Positions 44,474 to 55,443 of a stretch of 64,000 nucleotides of DNA are shown in pieces. Under the pieces are notes generated by a model. It saw nothing but the letters and a program-made list of their open reading frames with translations. It did no database searches and was not told the DNA's origin. Source of the DNA: Raffaelea ambrosiae (Eukaryota; Ascomycota; Sordariomycetes; Ophiostomatales; Ophiostomataceae); assembly GCA_002778195.1 (NCBI GenBank), contig PCDI01000014.1, forward strand, positions 186,001 through 250,000, in the 5' to 3' direction. Position 1 is the first letter of the stretch; each line of letters opens with the position of its first letter. The position numbers were made by a program, and so were the translations under genes.

Positions 44474-44914
44474 GATTTGGTTGTCGTGGAGGATATGCTG
44501 AAACACTTGCGTGGTTCAATACTCGGACAGACCGATACCCATCAGGGACCGCCTCTGCTTAAAAAGAAAAATTATATGTGCACACATCCGGTTTACGGTC
44601 GCCTTAGCCACTCGAACCACAACGCTATCAAGGCTTGTTTGTACTGCTGGAGATGCCACGCTAAAATACATAGTAAACGAGTCGCGTGGAGCCGGGCTAA
44701 GAGATTAGATGCTGATTGGGCCCGTCCTACTGTCGCCATGGTGTGGAAACGTTGCGCCATATCAACGGCGCTCCTTAATCAGATAGCAGGCCCGCCTACG
44801 CGGAACGTCGCGCTGGAATGCTCCGGCCCTCGGTCCTGGTATCATACGACCAGGAAGCCAGGCCCTGCTATATATCCCCAGAACGCCCATGGAATCCCTG
44901 TCGGATAGCTGCAG

Positions 44915-46269
44915 ATGATGACGAAAGACAACATGGCGTCCAAAACTGCACCAAAACTGGAGCTCGCCATCATCGGAGCGGGCATCGCAGGCCTGGCTAC
45001 CGCAATTGCTCTAAAAAGTCATCCTGGCATCGATATTCAAATCTATGACCGCGCATTCGCTCTTCGGGAAGTCGGAGCATCCATAGGCATCGGTCCCAAT
45101 GGCATGCGAACCTTGGACCGTCTAGGCGTAGACAATGCGCTGGACAGCTCAATCGCCTTCCAGAACAAGTCGGGGAAGCCCATGATCTACCGGTAGGAAC
45201 CCTGATGCTGATGGCCCCTCCATTGCAGCTATCTGATAAGTAGACGCTCAGACACTACAAGACCAATGAGATTGTTTCTGTGGACGATCCGCCACCCAAT
45301 GTGCTGCCCAAGCACCGGATAGCGCGATTCTACCGCGTGCACCTGCAACAGGCGCTGCTCGAGCACGTTGACCCGGCACGGATCCACCTGTCCAAAGCAT
45401 TTCAATCGATCAAGTCTCGCGGCCGGGACCAGAAGCTGGTGATCACGTTTGCAGATGGCACGACCGCGACAGCAGACCTAGTGCTGGGGGCAGACGGCAT
45501 CAAGTCAGCCGTACGTCAATTCTATGTGCCGTCGTCCGCAGTGAAATGGACGGGGTGGGTGACGTATCGGTCGGTGTTCCCCATGTCGCACGTGGCCCAT
45601 ATCCCTGACCTGCCCGACGAGGCCACCCACATCTGGGGTCCTGGGCGAACGCTGTTCGTGTCGAAGCTGGGCCGGGACCTGTTTTGCGTTATTGGGTCAG
45701 ACCAGTCGGACCCAGACGAGGCGGGCAACCCCCTGGCAGGCGTGACCTGGGATAGCACAAGCAACGTCGACATCCTGCGCGACTACTACCAGGACTGGAG
45801 CCCGGTAGTGCGCGCCATCATCGACGCCACGCCGCACACGCGTGCGTTTCCCAACATAGCCGCAGAGGGGCTGGAATCGTGGGTGCTGGAAGACGGCCGC
45901 GTGACACTGGCCGGCGACGCAGCCCACGCCCACGGCGGCGCCCACACGGCCGGTGGCAGCCTCGCACTCGACGACGCCTGGGCCTTTGCGGCCGCCCTGC
46001 AGCACGTTTACCCGGCCACGGCCGAGACCTTGCCTACGGCGGCCCAGCTGAATCAGGCCATCCACCTGTACGAGCGCACGCGGAAGCCGCACGCAGACCG
46101 CGTACTGAAGACGGTCCACGACGGCAACAAGCGCAAGATCGAGCTGGCGCACAAAAAGGAAACGGACGAGGAGCTACGGTATCGCATGACACATCGCTAC
46201 GACCCAGCCTGGATCCACACACACGACGTGGTGGCCGCTTTCGGAGCCGCTGTTAAAGAGAGTCCGTGA
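44915..46269 (+). CDS. FAD-dependent aromatic hydroxylase (salicylate hydroxylase-like)
   Basis: A 431-residue group A flavoprotein monooxygenase. Exon 1 is 44915-45192 and exon 2 is 45252-46269. It has the FAD Rossmann motif GAGIAGLATA, the DG motif in 'LVLGADGIKSAVR', and the second FAD motif 'VTLAGDAAHAHGGAHTAGGSLALDDAWAF'. A TATATATC lies about 45 bp upstream. Relatives hydroxylate salicylate, 3- or 6-hydroxybenzoates or polycyclic metabolites using NAD(P)H. With the divergent ACS permease it resembles a minimal aromatic-acid catabolic unit. No ring-cleavage dioxygenase lies nearby, so the downstream steps must be elsewhere. Confidence 0.88.
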
Positions 46270-46896
46270 TGTCTCTCTAGGGAGCTGTTAGCGTATATAG
46301 AGAGAGATTAGATAATCCGATGGGGCAACTGTGGTTTGGGTAAAGTAAATAGAATTATACTTGGAAGATTAATACAACAGTAAATTCAACGTGTGGCCGA
46401 GCCATCGTAGAAACTTGTGCTGGTGCCTTTGATTGACGTACAGCGCGTGCAGTCGGGGCTCTTCAGCAGTCAAATCACACGCATAGGAGAGGGAATGTGA
46501 AATATCAAAAGCCCATTGCCGAGTGGTCACAGGAGTGGTGAACAGTCTTTGATGGAAGAACCAGCGGTGCGATAGAAGGTAGGTACAGTCCTGCTGAAAT
46601 GGCAGCAATCAAAGAAAAGGGAAAGAGAGGGGTAAAAATGTCCCGCGCACTCTTTGCTCTGCCCGCTTGTCTAGGCTCACCACGCCTTCTTTCCTGCTCC
46701 GACCTCCGTTGTTTCTCGATCGCTCTTTCCTTTTTACATTGTGATCACTCCGACTATTTTCCCCCTGACGGCACGTTCCGACTAACTCACTAAAACGCAC
46801 CACGGGGCGTCAAATTGGACACTGTGCGAAGTTAGACCCACTTATTGGAGTGCTCGAAAAGAAGGCAGGCTAACGCCGACGACGCCGACGACGACA
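46270..46896. other. intergenic, no gene recognised
   Basis: The 3' flank of the monooxygenase and the promoter of the next gene. Nothing recognisable except a CGACGACGC run just before 46897. Confidence 0.5.
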
Positions 46897-48505
46897 ATGG
46901 GCTGGCCACGGTCGCGCCGCTATCAACCAAAAACGGAAGTGTTCCCCAAGCCACCAGAACTTGACCCTCGCATGTTTCTGCCGGAGACGCGGCCACATGT
47001 ACTCACCCCGTCGTCCTCATGCGAGGATCTCGCCTCGGCGACACAGACCGGCGACGTGGCGGGAGAGGCCAGCAGCCGACCCCCGAAAAGCAATGAATGC
47101 CTCAAAAACTTTGGACTTTTCCAACGTCTGCCGTGGGAGGTGCGACATATGATCCTCGTGGCCGCGTTTGGAGACCGCCGGCTGCACATGGAACTGTTCT
47201 ACGACCACCCCCTGGCGCCAACCGCTTTTTCGACAGAGGTCCTTGATGCAGAGTCTATCGACTACGAGAAAGAGAAAAAGACCAAGTCTGGGCTGCCCGT
47301 GTTTAATGGGAGATATACACAGTTCAACATAGAACCCATCCGCCGGGGCGATGCCACGCAGCCGAAACGCTGGCAGTGGTTCAGCTGTGTGTGCCAGCGA
47401 CCCACAGATACAGTGGAGTTCGTCCCGCCACAAATGCACCAGAGTCCCTGCGAGCCCCAGCCCTGCGACGACCGGTGCCTGCATGATGCTTTGAACGGCA
47501 CGGGGGAATTGGAGCCGAGGCATGGGCATAGGCGTCCGAGCAGGCTGGGAAAGGCAGACGATTCTGACCTCTCCATTGGCATTATGGGCTGGTTGCTGTC
47601 GTGCCGCAGCGCGTATGTTCCTCTCTTATTTTCTATTTTTTCTTGTATTTTTTTAAACCTTTTCAACTCAGTGTCTCTCGTCGCCTAACCATATCCACCT
47701 TCTTTTCTTCCGTTTTAACAATGACCACAGATATGCCGAGGGCATCGATGTGCTCTATTCCACCAACGCATTCCACATTTTAAGCCTGGAGCTGATGCTG
47801 AGTCTTCCGCGGCTGGTCCTCCCACAGAAGCTCGCCAAAATCACGTCTCTTGAGCTGATCTGGAATTTATCTGTCCCCTATCCACGTGTCCCGCCACAAC
47901 CGTGGCGGCGGATGGACTTCGTGGGAGATTTGTACGGGATGTGGCAGCACTTCTTGGCAAGTGTTCCGATACGCAGAGACGTCCCGTTGTATTGGCTGTG
48001 CCGAATGGTCCCGGTCACGTTTTCGCACATAGAGGATCTTTACATTGGATTTCAAAACTCCATCGACCCGCCCATGATTGTCCAGTACAACTGTCACATG
48101 GTTGCTGTAGAGGCTCTTATCCTGCGTCCCATTGAGGACATGTTGCGCGCTCTTGTGCCGGTTTCTGATGCCGGGGCTCGGGACCCGAAGCGCAAATTAC
48201 GCATTGCCATCGAGCGCACATCTTGGATGGCTTGGCGTGACTTGTACCAGGCTCGGTATAAGAAGCAGCCCACCGGATTCAACAACTTGGAGTATGCGGA
48301 AGCTTGGAAAACCCTCGTCCCGGGGCCTTTGGGCCGTCAGAAGGAACAACAGGTGAAAGAAGGAGAACGGGAACAACCGGGATACTGGCTCTGCACCAGC
48401 TGGTTTAATGAAAACAATGTGCCTATCTGTTTTTGTGGCAGTAGATCACAAGTAACCCCCCTCCTCGATGTGGATGACTACCCCCTCCCCGATGCGGATG
48501 ATTAG
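46897..48505 (+). CDS. DUF7730/F-box-like fungal protein
   Basis: A 496-residue soluble protein. Exon 1 is 46897-47612 and exon 2 is 47731-48505; the join gives 'SCRSAYAEGIDVLYSTNAFHI'. 'LFQRLPWEVRHMILVAAFG' resembles the short F-box-like start of fungal DUF7730 proteins, and the 'R.Y.EG...LYSTN.F' segment is the family's hallmark. The C-terminus ends in an acidic 'LLDVDDYPLPDADD' tail. The function of the family is unknown; a substrate-adaptor role is only a guess from the F-box-like part. Confidence 0.75.
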
Positions 48506-49540
48506 GGGAAGAGGCTGGACGTACATAGAGCGTCTTCATAACATCAATGTCGTTGAAGAGCTCAAGCACTGATTTACATGCGTCCGTTTTGTCCCCAAGC
48601 AGCAGCAGCAATCTTTCCTTTTGTGAACGGCGCGGATTTATGGCATCCCCAACTATGGAAATTTGGCGTGAGGTGCTGCCTGAAATATTACCACAGCTCC
48701 CAAGTCTATAAAATAGCAGAAACTCTTTTTCTTCTATGTCATGTTGCAGTCGGAGACTTCCAGGTCACCGATTATGGTCGCGTGGATCTGTCCCTCTTAC
48801 CAATACTGTGATTTTAAGTGGCAAAGACGATGCGGTCGAGCTGGTCGGCGTGAGTAATGTTCGTATCTGGATAGAAGCGTTTCCAATGGCCAGTGGCCTA
48901 GTAAGCGAAGGAAAGATGGTCGACGTACGTCGGAGTAGGAGTCGGAGTCGGAGTCGGGGTTGGGTCGGAAGGCAAACGAAGGCGGGGTCGGAGGCTGATA
49001 CGAGGCAGAAATCATTGTCGGGACATTCAACACAACCAACCACAGGCGAGCAACATGGCCCCCCCGCATGCATACCAGAAAACACGTTCCCCGGCATACG
49101 ACATCGAGACTTCGTGGGGGAAAACAAATCATCTTGAAAGATCACAAGACTGCTCTACCGGGGGGACGTACAAATAATGTTTATTTCGAGGACGGGGTAG
49201 CAGACCTGTCGCTTCTGATTTGGCATTGGAAAGTTCTCTGGAAAGCCAGGACAATAGAAGTCGCCAATGACGCCCGTCCTTGCTGTCAGAGCACGGGGGG
49301 CGGGGAAACCGGCAGCAGACAGTGAGACAAAAGAATGGGCAACATCTTGTAACGATACGGTATGGGTGGCTCGAGTTGATTCACAATGTTCATTACAGTT
49401 GCCATAGACGTGGACCGTCGCACCGCTCATCATGCGTGGGATATGTAAGCAAGCGCTTCTGACGCACTTTTTTTTACTATTCTTCGCAAGCATTGTCAGT
49501 TTCTCAAGCAGGTCTTCAGATACTCCTGAAAACATCGCCA
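48506..49540. other. gene-poor interval with short tandem repeat
   Basis: No gene was recognised. A short tandem GGAGTC run lies at about 48937-48966. Frames here are interrupted and unlike known proteins. Confidence 0.45.
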
Positions 49541-50400
49541 ACATGCAACGGCTTACTTTTTTGACCACCCAAATCACTAGATCCAAGCCAGTGGCCATGG
49601 TTCCTCTGATCGGCGACATCTGTGATATGGCGTTGCCTTTGCGAGTGTCGGCTATGACAACTATCGGGGCTGCAGTTGCTTACGCCGCCCTGTTCACCGT
49701 ATTCAGCGTGTTGGGTAAGCGTCATTTTGTGAAGTTGGTGACTTGTTTGAATTCTCAAAATCGCATTTGTGAGCCCGTTCTGACAATCACAGGATTCTGC
49801 TGGACACATCGTGAAAGAGGTTTCTGGTCGTCGTCCTCACCAACTCCAGCTGGATTCCCGGTCCCAAAGGCAAGCTCTTTAAGGGAAATGCCCAGGACCT
49901 CGAAACTATTGGGGCTGTCAGCGTCAAGGCCTGGTATTCCCTCTGCAAGAGCTACGGTCCCGCGCACGAGTCGACTGTTCCCTTCTTCCGCGTGCACATC
50001 ATCAATCACCCGACATACCTAGAGCACATCCAGAAGCACAACCACAAAAACTACATCCGTGGCGCCTTCACCCGCAATGCACCGGGGGAGCTTCACCGGC
50101 GCCATGGCAGTCCTAGCATTGCTCTCCACATTACTGATGCAACGACATAGAAGACCACTCTTGGAACGCCGGTCCTCGCACATGCCTGGGACGTCCACTG
50201 GCCACCTACAAGGAAATCTCCATCAGAACGGTCATTCTGCAACGCTTTGACGTTACGCTGTCAGACGTCGCCAAGAATTATGAGCCCCTCGCATCCTTAA
50301 ATATGGTATCACGCTGTTTATTGCTCCCACCAAATGTGTGCCATGTTAATACTCTTTCTAGGGAATCAAAGGTGGCCTCTTGATGAAGGTGAGAGCCAGG
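49541..50400 (+). pseudogene. cytochrome P450 relic with large internal deletion
   Basis: The 5' part has an N-terminal membrane anchor ('VSAMTTIGAAVAYAALFTVFSVLG') and then 'SWIPGPKGKLFKGNAQDLETIGAVSVKAWYSLCKSYGP' and 'VFRVHIINHPTYLEHIQKHN'-like sequence (49840-50060). About 100 bp later comes the C-terminal heme-binding loop, 'SWNAGPRTCLGRPLATY' (50160-50210), with the Cys thiolate. All of helices C to K, including the I helix and ExxR, are absent. Frame changes and stops (for example near 49812 and 50145) also occur. The size (about 0.86 kb) is roughly half of a P450 gene. The order N-term then C-term on the same strand indicates deletion rather than two genes. Confidence 0.75.
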
Positions 50401-50833
50401 TAGACCACATCGGAGAAAGACGTCTAATCATGCAAGCACTGGACGCTTACTGCGTATAGGACGGATAGATAAAGACGGAAATTAGGGCACTGGGTATTTT
50501 CTTGTCGTCGTTTTCTATCACCTCGTTTCTCACTCTCAGTTTGGATCATCAAATGCATACAAACGGAAGCGGAAGGATTGAATGGAGAGTCTGCGTCAAA
50601 AGGCGAGCTGATTACGTCATTCGTACAGATGGAGGTTAGCGAGTAAATCTGCTAATTGTCCTTTGCAATAAAAGGTATACTTGACATCTTTGGACATCCA
50701 GTTTCATCGAGAGTACGTATACAACATCAAAATCAGACGCTTAGAAATGCTGACACTCTATAAATCCGTAAAGATTGAACCTCTAACTATTCTAGGCTGA
50801 CCACGCCATTCTAACCTGTCGTTGAAAATCCCT
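50401..50833. other. intergenic, no gene recognised
   Basis: AT-richer sequence between the P450 relic and the 3' end of the ZIP gene; nothing recognised. Confidence 0.5.
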
Positions 50834-52003
50834 CTACGCCCACTTTCCCAGGATGGACATCAGTGCGACGCCCAGAAACAGACAGACCAGCATGTATATG
50901 ACTCGCCAGGCATGCCGGAACAGCGTGTTGTCGAACAGGAAATCTCTTGCCAACATCTCAACCAATCCCGTGTACATGAGGATGCCGGCCGAGGCAGAGT
51001 CGATGACGCCGGACACTACATTCGCAGTGAAGGAACCGCTGTCGTAGGAGGTGCGCAGCCCGAGACCTGCCGCAATCGACACGGGGGTCGTGATGCCGTA
51101 GAGTATAGCCAGAAACCAAGGCAGGCGAGAGAGATGCGCTGGAAAGGCAATGGCAGACAGTCGAGCGCCGATACCGAGACCCTCGAAGGACTGGTGGAAG
51201 ACCATGACGGGGTAGAGGGTGGCGAACTGGCTGGCGGGGGCGACGCCGAGGTTGAGGCCGATGATGACGCTGTGGAAGACGATGCCGAACTCGAGGATGA
51301 GAAAGGCGGCGATCTGTTCCCGGAAGGGACGCTGGTTGAGGGAGACGGAACTCGAATTGGTAGGTGTAGGGGTCTCTGCGATGACACTCCTACTCTTCGT
51401 GTCCTGACCGACCCCGCCATACACGCCTCCTCCCACCTCTGCCGTCTGAAGAGGCTCGCACACGCCTTCGGTGCACGGCCTGTCACAGGGCAGATCACAG
51501 GTGATACCGCACAGCCCATCGGGGCCGCAAGCCCCTGCTGCGGAAGTGTCACCCGGGGACCTGTGCGCCTCGACGTACCACCCAGCCAGCAGCTCGAACA
51601 AGAAAATGGTCAGGGCCGCAGCCATGGCAATGGTGGGTGGCCAGGTGAAGGAGGCCCAGCCACCGGTGAGGCCGACACACGAGGCCGGGCCAATCTCCTC
51701 GTAGGCCGGGTCCAGCAGGTGCACAAAGGCCGTGGCGATGATGACGCCGGACCCGAAGAAGCGAAAGAAGAGGTACAGGTACGGCGGCAGGCGCAGGCGG
51801 TTCATGCGCGTCGCCACCACGGGAAACAGCGTCGTCGCCGTCGAGGCCACCAAGATGACAAAGACGGCCGAGATACGCACGCCGAGCCTGCCTGCAGGGT
51901 GGCTGTCGTCGCTATCGTCATCGTCGAGCGTTGCCAGATAGCAGGCAACGTCGCGCTGACTGGCCGTGGCCAGGTCGACGTTGTGAGGATCAAAGGATGC
52001 CAT
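50834..52003 (-). CDS. ZIP-family zinc/iron transporter with Cys-rich loop
   Basis: A 389-residue intronless ZIP transporter of the Zrt1/Zrt2 type. It has eight predicted TM segments, an acidic N-terminus, and the metal-path helices 'EFGIVFHSVIIGLNLG' (TM4, H-S-x-x-I-G) and 'VFHQSFEGLGIGARLS' (TM5, H-Q-x-x-E-G). The long cytosolic loop between TM3 and TM4 is usually His-rich in this group. Here it holds eight Cys in a short span (residues about 165-195: CGPDGLCG..CDLPCDRPC..GVC), and the rest is Ser/Thr-rich. It would import Zn2+ or Fe2+ across the plasma membrane. The Cys cluster may bind metal for sensing or turnover (inference). No neighbour is functionally linked. Confidence 0.9.
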   Translation of the reverse strand: MASFDPHNVDLATASQRDVACYLATLDDDDSDDSHPAGRLGVRISAVFVILVASTATTLFPVVATRMNRLRLPPYLYLFFRFFGSGVIIATAFVHLLDPAYEEIGPASCVGLTGGWASFTWPPTIAMAAALTIFLFELLAGWYVEAHRSPGDTSAAGACGPDGLCGITCDLPCDRPCTEGVCEPLQTAEVGGGVYGGVGQDTKSRSVIAETPTPTNSSSVSLNQRPFREQIAAFLILEFGIVFHSVIIGLNLGVAPASQFATLYPVMVFHQSFEGLGIGARLSAIAFPAHLSRLPWFLAILYGITTPVSIAAGLGLRTSYDSGSFTANVVSGVIDSASAGILMYTGLVEMLARDFLFDNTLFRHAWRVIYMLVCLFLGVALMSILGKWA

Positions 52004-52518
52004 GGGTGAATCGTTGTGGCTTATTCTTTTGCTTGCCTCTCTTGTGTTTCGTTGGTTTTTTCCACATGTTTCATTGTTCTGATCCGTTGTACGCTCTTAT
52101 ATGCAGATGGTCATCAAGGTGTCGATCCACTGATACCTTGCTGTCCCATCACGACACCTTGATGTCCATGGTGCACAAAAAATTCTTCTTGGTCGATCAT
52201 TAGCGTACAAATCCCGCTAGACGTTTGCCACGTCTTAATTGAGGCCTCACTTTGGCTGCCACGGTCTCTTTTCTTTTCTTTTTCATATTTTAATCGGATG
52301 CAATCAATTATGCTTGCCATTATTGTTGTTGCTGAAGAGTCAAGACTCAGACTTGGGCCTAGTGTGTAAACGGCACGCTTGTTGGCCAAGTGGGCCCCAG
52401 ATCTATGAAATTGCAGCATGCCATCGTAGCTGAAATCGCCCCTGTGTTTGTTCCTGAGCCCCGGGGGATCCTAACGCTTCTTCCAGCTATTCCGCTCGAA
52501 AACACCCGTTCAATCTTG
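52004..52518. other. ZIP promoter region and 3' flank of the next gene
   Basis: A 24-nt pair of near-inverted repeats ('gtcatcaaggtgtcg' near 52109 and 'cgacaccttgatg' near 52152) lies about 105-150 bp upstream of the ZIP start and could form a hairpin or operator. No coding sequence was recognised. Confidence 0.45.
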
Positions 52519-53308
52519 TCAGATTTGAAGCATCTGCGGCTGCCGACTTTTTCGATAGAACTTGCTGCGGTAGGTCCGGTATGGAAGGTACAACATGCCC
52601 AGGACAAAAATTGCGGCCACAATGCTACCGACGATGATTCCGATCTGGCCACTATTCGCCCCTTCTGATGCTCCACCGGGCTCTGCCCCCGAAGTCTGTG
52701 TCGCCGTCACCCCAGTGGTGGAAGTAGATGCGAAGCAGCTGGTGGCCCTGTCTACAATATTCGCGTAGACTGTCTCGGCGTACTCTTGGAACTCGGAGGC
52801 AAATTCTGCGCAGAACGAAGCGTTGGGCGCCTGCAATTGTTAGTGCACCGGGGGGAGGAAACCGACAAGATTGACAAAAAAAAAGAAAAAAAAAAAAAGA
52901 AGTGGCCATGCTGACATCCAAGCAATAGTTCGCCAAGCCCACCCAATTGGATACCCCAGCAATACAGTTGGATTGCGAGGAAAGGTCGTTGCTGTTACCG
53001 GCCAGGGTATTGGCGTCGGCAGCCAGCGAGTTTGCCCGGCTTGAGAGGCTGTTGGAGCCGTTGCCGAGCTGCCACGACAGGATAGCGAAGGCGCCAAACA
53101 TGGCGGCGATGGCCAGTCCGAACAGCTGCAGTAGCAAGTTCCAGAGAAACTCGGTTAAGAGCGGCGGTTGCCGAGCGGCCTCTTGCTGTCTCTTCAGCAG
53201 CTTCTGAAGCGTTTCCAAGATCTGCAGCTGCACGTCTGAGTTGGAGCCTGCCGGGGTCTTTGCCGGCAGCACGGCAGGAGAAGACGGTCGCTGTGTCCGA
53301 GCGCTCAT
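52519..53308 (-). CDS. hypothetical two-TM protein with heptad-like repeat
   Basis: A 234-residue protein. Exon 1 is 53308-52916 and exon 2 is 52830-52519, with an 85-nt intron carrying a very long pyrimidine tract. An N-terminal amphipathic stretch ('LQILETLQKLLKRQQEA') precedes TM1 ('FLWNLLLQLFGLAIAAMFGAFAIL'). A seven-residue repeat of the type N-S-L-x-x-x-A/S follows (NSLSSRANSLAADANTLAGNSNDLSSQSN region). Cys residues flank a short extracellular or lumenal domain, then a Ser/Thr/Gly-rich linker and TM2 ('IGIIVGSIVAAIFVLGMLYL') before a basic tail. I do not recognise the family. The layout suggests a surface or sensor-like membrane protein, but no function is claimed. Confidence 0.65.
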
Positions 53309-53915
53309 GGTTCAAGTGGGAAACGAAGCTCTCTTGCGTGTGTTTTGGAGATGGCAACGCGTCCGGGAGGGAAAAAAAGACTCGTCCGGGCGATGGGCAT
53401 GTGCTTTGTGGTGCGGCTGAGACAGGGCTGTGATCAATTAAGCCACAATCTGACGCCAAGCTGCTTTTCTTACTTATTATTAGCTCTCTTCTTCTCTTGC
53501 CCCTCATCTTCTAGTTCTAGATTCATTCTACCGACAGCCACTGACATCGGTGTGCGCGATTTTCCGGTATTGTCCCGGAGCAGATCGGGGCGCTCGAAAA
53601 ACGGCAGAGCTCGTGGATAGCACAATGTACTATGAAATGCAGCAGACACGATGCTTGGGACAGTTTTCAGCTTTCAATCACCTGCTATTTGACGATGCAG
53701 ATACAAAGTTTCCGGGGGCGCCCAACAGTGGAGGTGGCCTCATCGTATGGATTTCTTCCTGTAGAGTCATGGCTGCCTTAGTGCTTCGAAGTTGGCAGCC
53801 AACAGCTTGGAAGCCAGGCTACAGTATATAGTAATACAGATCTCGACAGTCATATGACGAATTGTTGGTACTAGTTACACACAAATCCGTCTTTGCATGG
53901 CAGGCGTGATGCCCG
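53309..53915. other. intergenic, no gene recognised
   Basis: The promoter side of the two-TM gene and the 3' flank of the PhyH gene. Short frames on the plus strand show no family features. Confidence 0.5.
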
Positions 53916-54839
53916 CTACTCCCGGTTTCGACCAAACTCCTCCCGCTTGTCGTCCTGGCCAAAATCGTGTGTATGCCGCAGCGTCAGGTGATCCAGCTCG
54001 GCATCCACAAACTCGGCCGCGATGATCGTTCCGCTCTCTGCCTCGAGCTTGCGGATGCGCTGCTCGGATGCACGCGGGAACTTGATCTGCATCGGGCAGC
54101 GGTACCAGTTGGCAAAGTAGATCAGATTGAGCATGACGCGGACCTGGTCTTTTGTGTGGTTCGGCATGCCCGCATGCCACAGGCGCATGTCGCGGATGAT
54201 GATGCCGCCCTTCCGGACGGTCGGCTGCAGCGGTCCGCACACCTTGCGGCGCTCGTCGAGCAGGTGCGTGTGGATGCCCTTCATGCCGTTCTGGTCGGCG
54301 AAGTGGGTGGTGAGGTGGGTGCCCTTCCAGACCTCGGTGGAGCCGTTGACGGGCGAGCAGTCGACCAGGACAGTGTTGACGGCGAGGGCGAAGCAGGCGC
54401 GGGGGTGCTCGTAGTGGACGTCCGAGTGCACGGGCTGGCGGCTCTCGCCGGGGAAGTTGGTGTTGGCCTTGTGGTAGCGCAGCACGGGGTCGGGCCCCAT
54501 GACGGCCTTGCACACGGCGGCGGCAAAGGGGTTGGCGTGGGTGTCGGACAGGAGGAACTCCGGGTCCGGGATCATGTGCTGCAAGATGTTTTGCGCCTTG
54601 ACGTCGTAATTGAACTGGGTGCCGCTGGCGCCACGCAGGTACGTGGCCTCCCTGACCATGCGCGGGTTGAGGGCATCGATGGCAACGCACGAGACGGCAT
54701 TGTCGAGCACGACGACGCCATCTTCGGCCAGAGCCACGACGGCCCTCTCAATGTTCCGCTTCGACATGGTCCGGGACCTCGCTTCCTCGGACGTGATCTC
54801 CACGTGGACCACCCCAGGGGGCTCGATCGCGGACGGCAT
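53916..54839 (-). CDS. phytanoyl-CoA dioxygenase (PhyH)-family oxygenase
   Basis: A 307-residue Fe(II)/2-oxoglutarate oxygenase of the PhyH type, unusually GC-rich. Iron ligands are H-x-D in 'VHSDVHYEHP' and the distal His in 'LWHAGMPNHT', with the 2-oxoglutarate Arg in 'QVRVMLNLIY'. The start at 54839 ('MPSAIEPPG') leads directly into the conserved region. The frame is also open to an ATG at 55043, adding 68 residues of no clear family resemblance. Fungal PhyH proteins act in secondary metabolism and small-molecule hydroxylation, rarely in peroxisomal phytanate breakdown; no peroxisomal SKL end is present. It is divergent from the UNC93-like gene. Confidence 0.85.
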   Translation of the reverse strand: MPSAIEPPGVVHVEITSEEARSRTMSKRNIERAVVALAEDGVVVLDNAVSCVAIDALNPRMVREATYLRGASGTQFNYDVKAQNILQHMIPDPEFLLSDTHANPFAAAVCKAVMGPDPVLRYHKANTNFPGESRQPVHSDVHYEHPRACFALAVNTVLVDCSPVNGSTEVWKGTHLTTHFADQNGMKGIHTHLLDERRKVCGPLQPTVRKGGIIIRDMRLWHAGMPNHTKDQVRVMLNLIYFANWYRCPMQIKFPRASEQRIRKLEAESGTIIAAEFVDAELDHLTLRHTHDFGQDDKREEFGRNRE

Positions 54840-55443
54840 GGCGCTGGAGATAACGGATAGGGTGGCTGCCACCGGCGGGACAATTTGTATCTTATTGGGG
54901 AAGACTAAACTAGAAACGGTGGAAAAGACAGAAACCCCGAGATCCGGATCGAAGGCCAGTCGGCGGATGATATGTGCATCAGATATTGCTGCCGCTGAAA
55001 AATGCTGCGAGGACTGGGCCTGGAAGGATTTCAGGACGGCCACATGAGATGCGTCTTAAGTAGCAGCTGACGTGCCTCGCTGTGTTGGATCGCCGAGATG
55101 CGGAAGTCGGTTGATCAGCTCGGGGTGATAAGCACTGCAGTACCGCTAACCTCGAATGGTAGCCGAAGCAGTGCGCTACACTTGGTTGGAGGAAGTTGTC
55201 TGGTCAGAGATCGGATGTCGGTCGTTTGCAATCGTGACCTATCTACGGTGTATTCGTATCTTGAGCCCCTGTCTCATTTGGCGGGATTGCTTGGCATTTC
55301 TCTCAGTGTAGCAGTCTCCGGAAGCCGGTCCAAGACATCATATAAGCGGAGATGTGCCGTCCCTTCTTTGGCGTAGCAAGGACACAAGCTGCAGTGCTTT
55401 CCTCTCCCCTCCGTCTATTCAAGTGTTTCTGCTGCCTGGCAAC

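Noticed and set aside
50822..52009. Long plus-strand frame opposite the ZIP gene
   Set aside because: It is the antisense shadow of a GC-rich coding sequence; it is low-complexity and charged, with no family motif.
53967..54860. Long plus-strand frame opposite the PhyH gene
   Set aside because: It mirrors the GC-rich oxygenase codons and has no recognisable domain.
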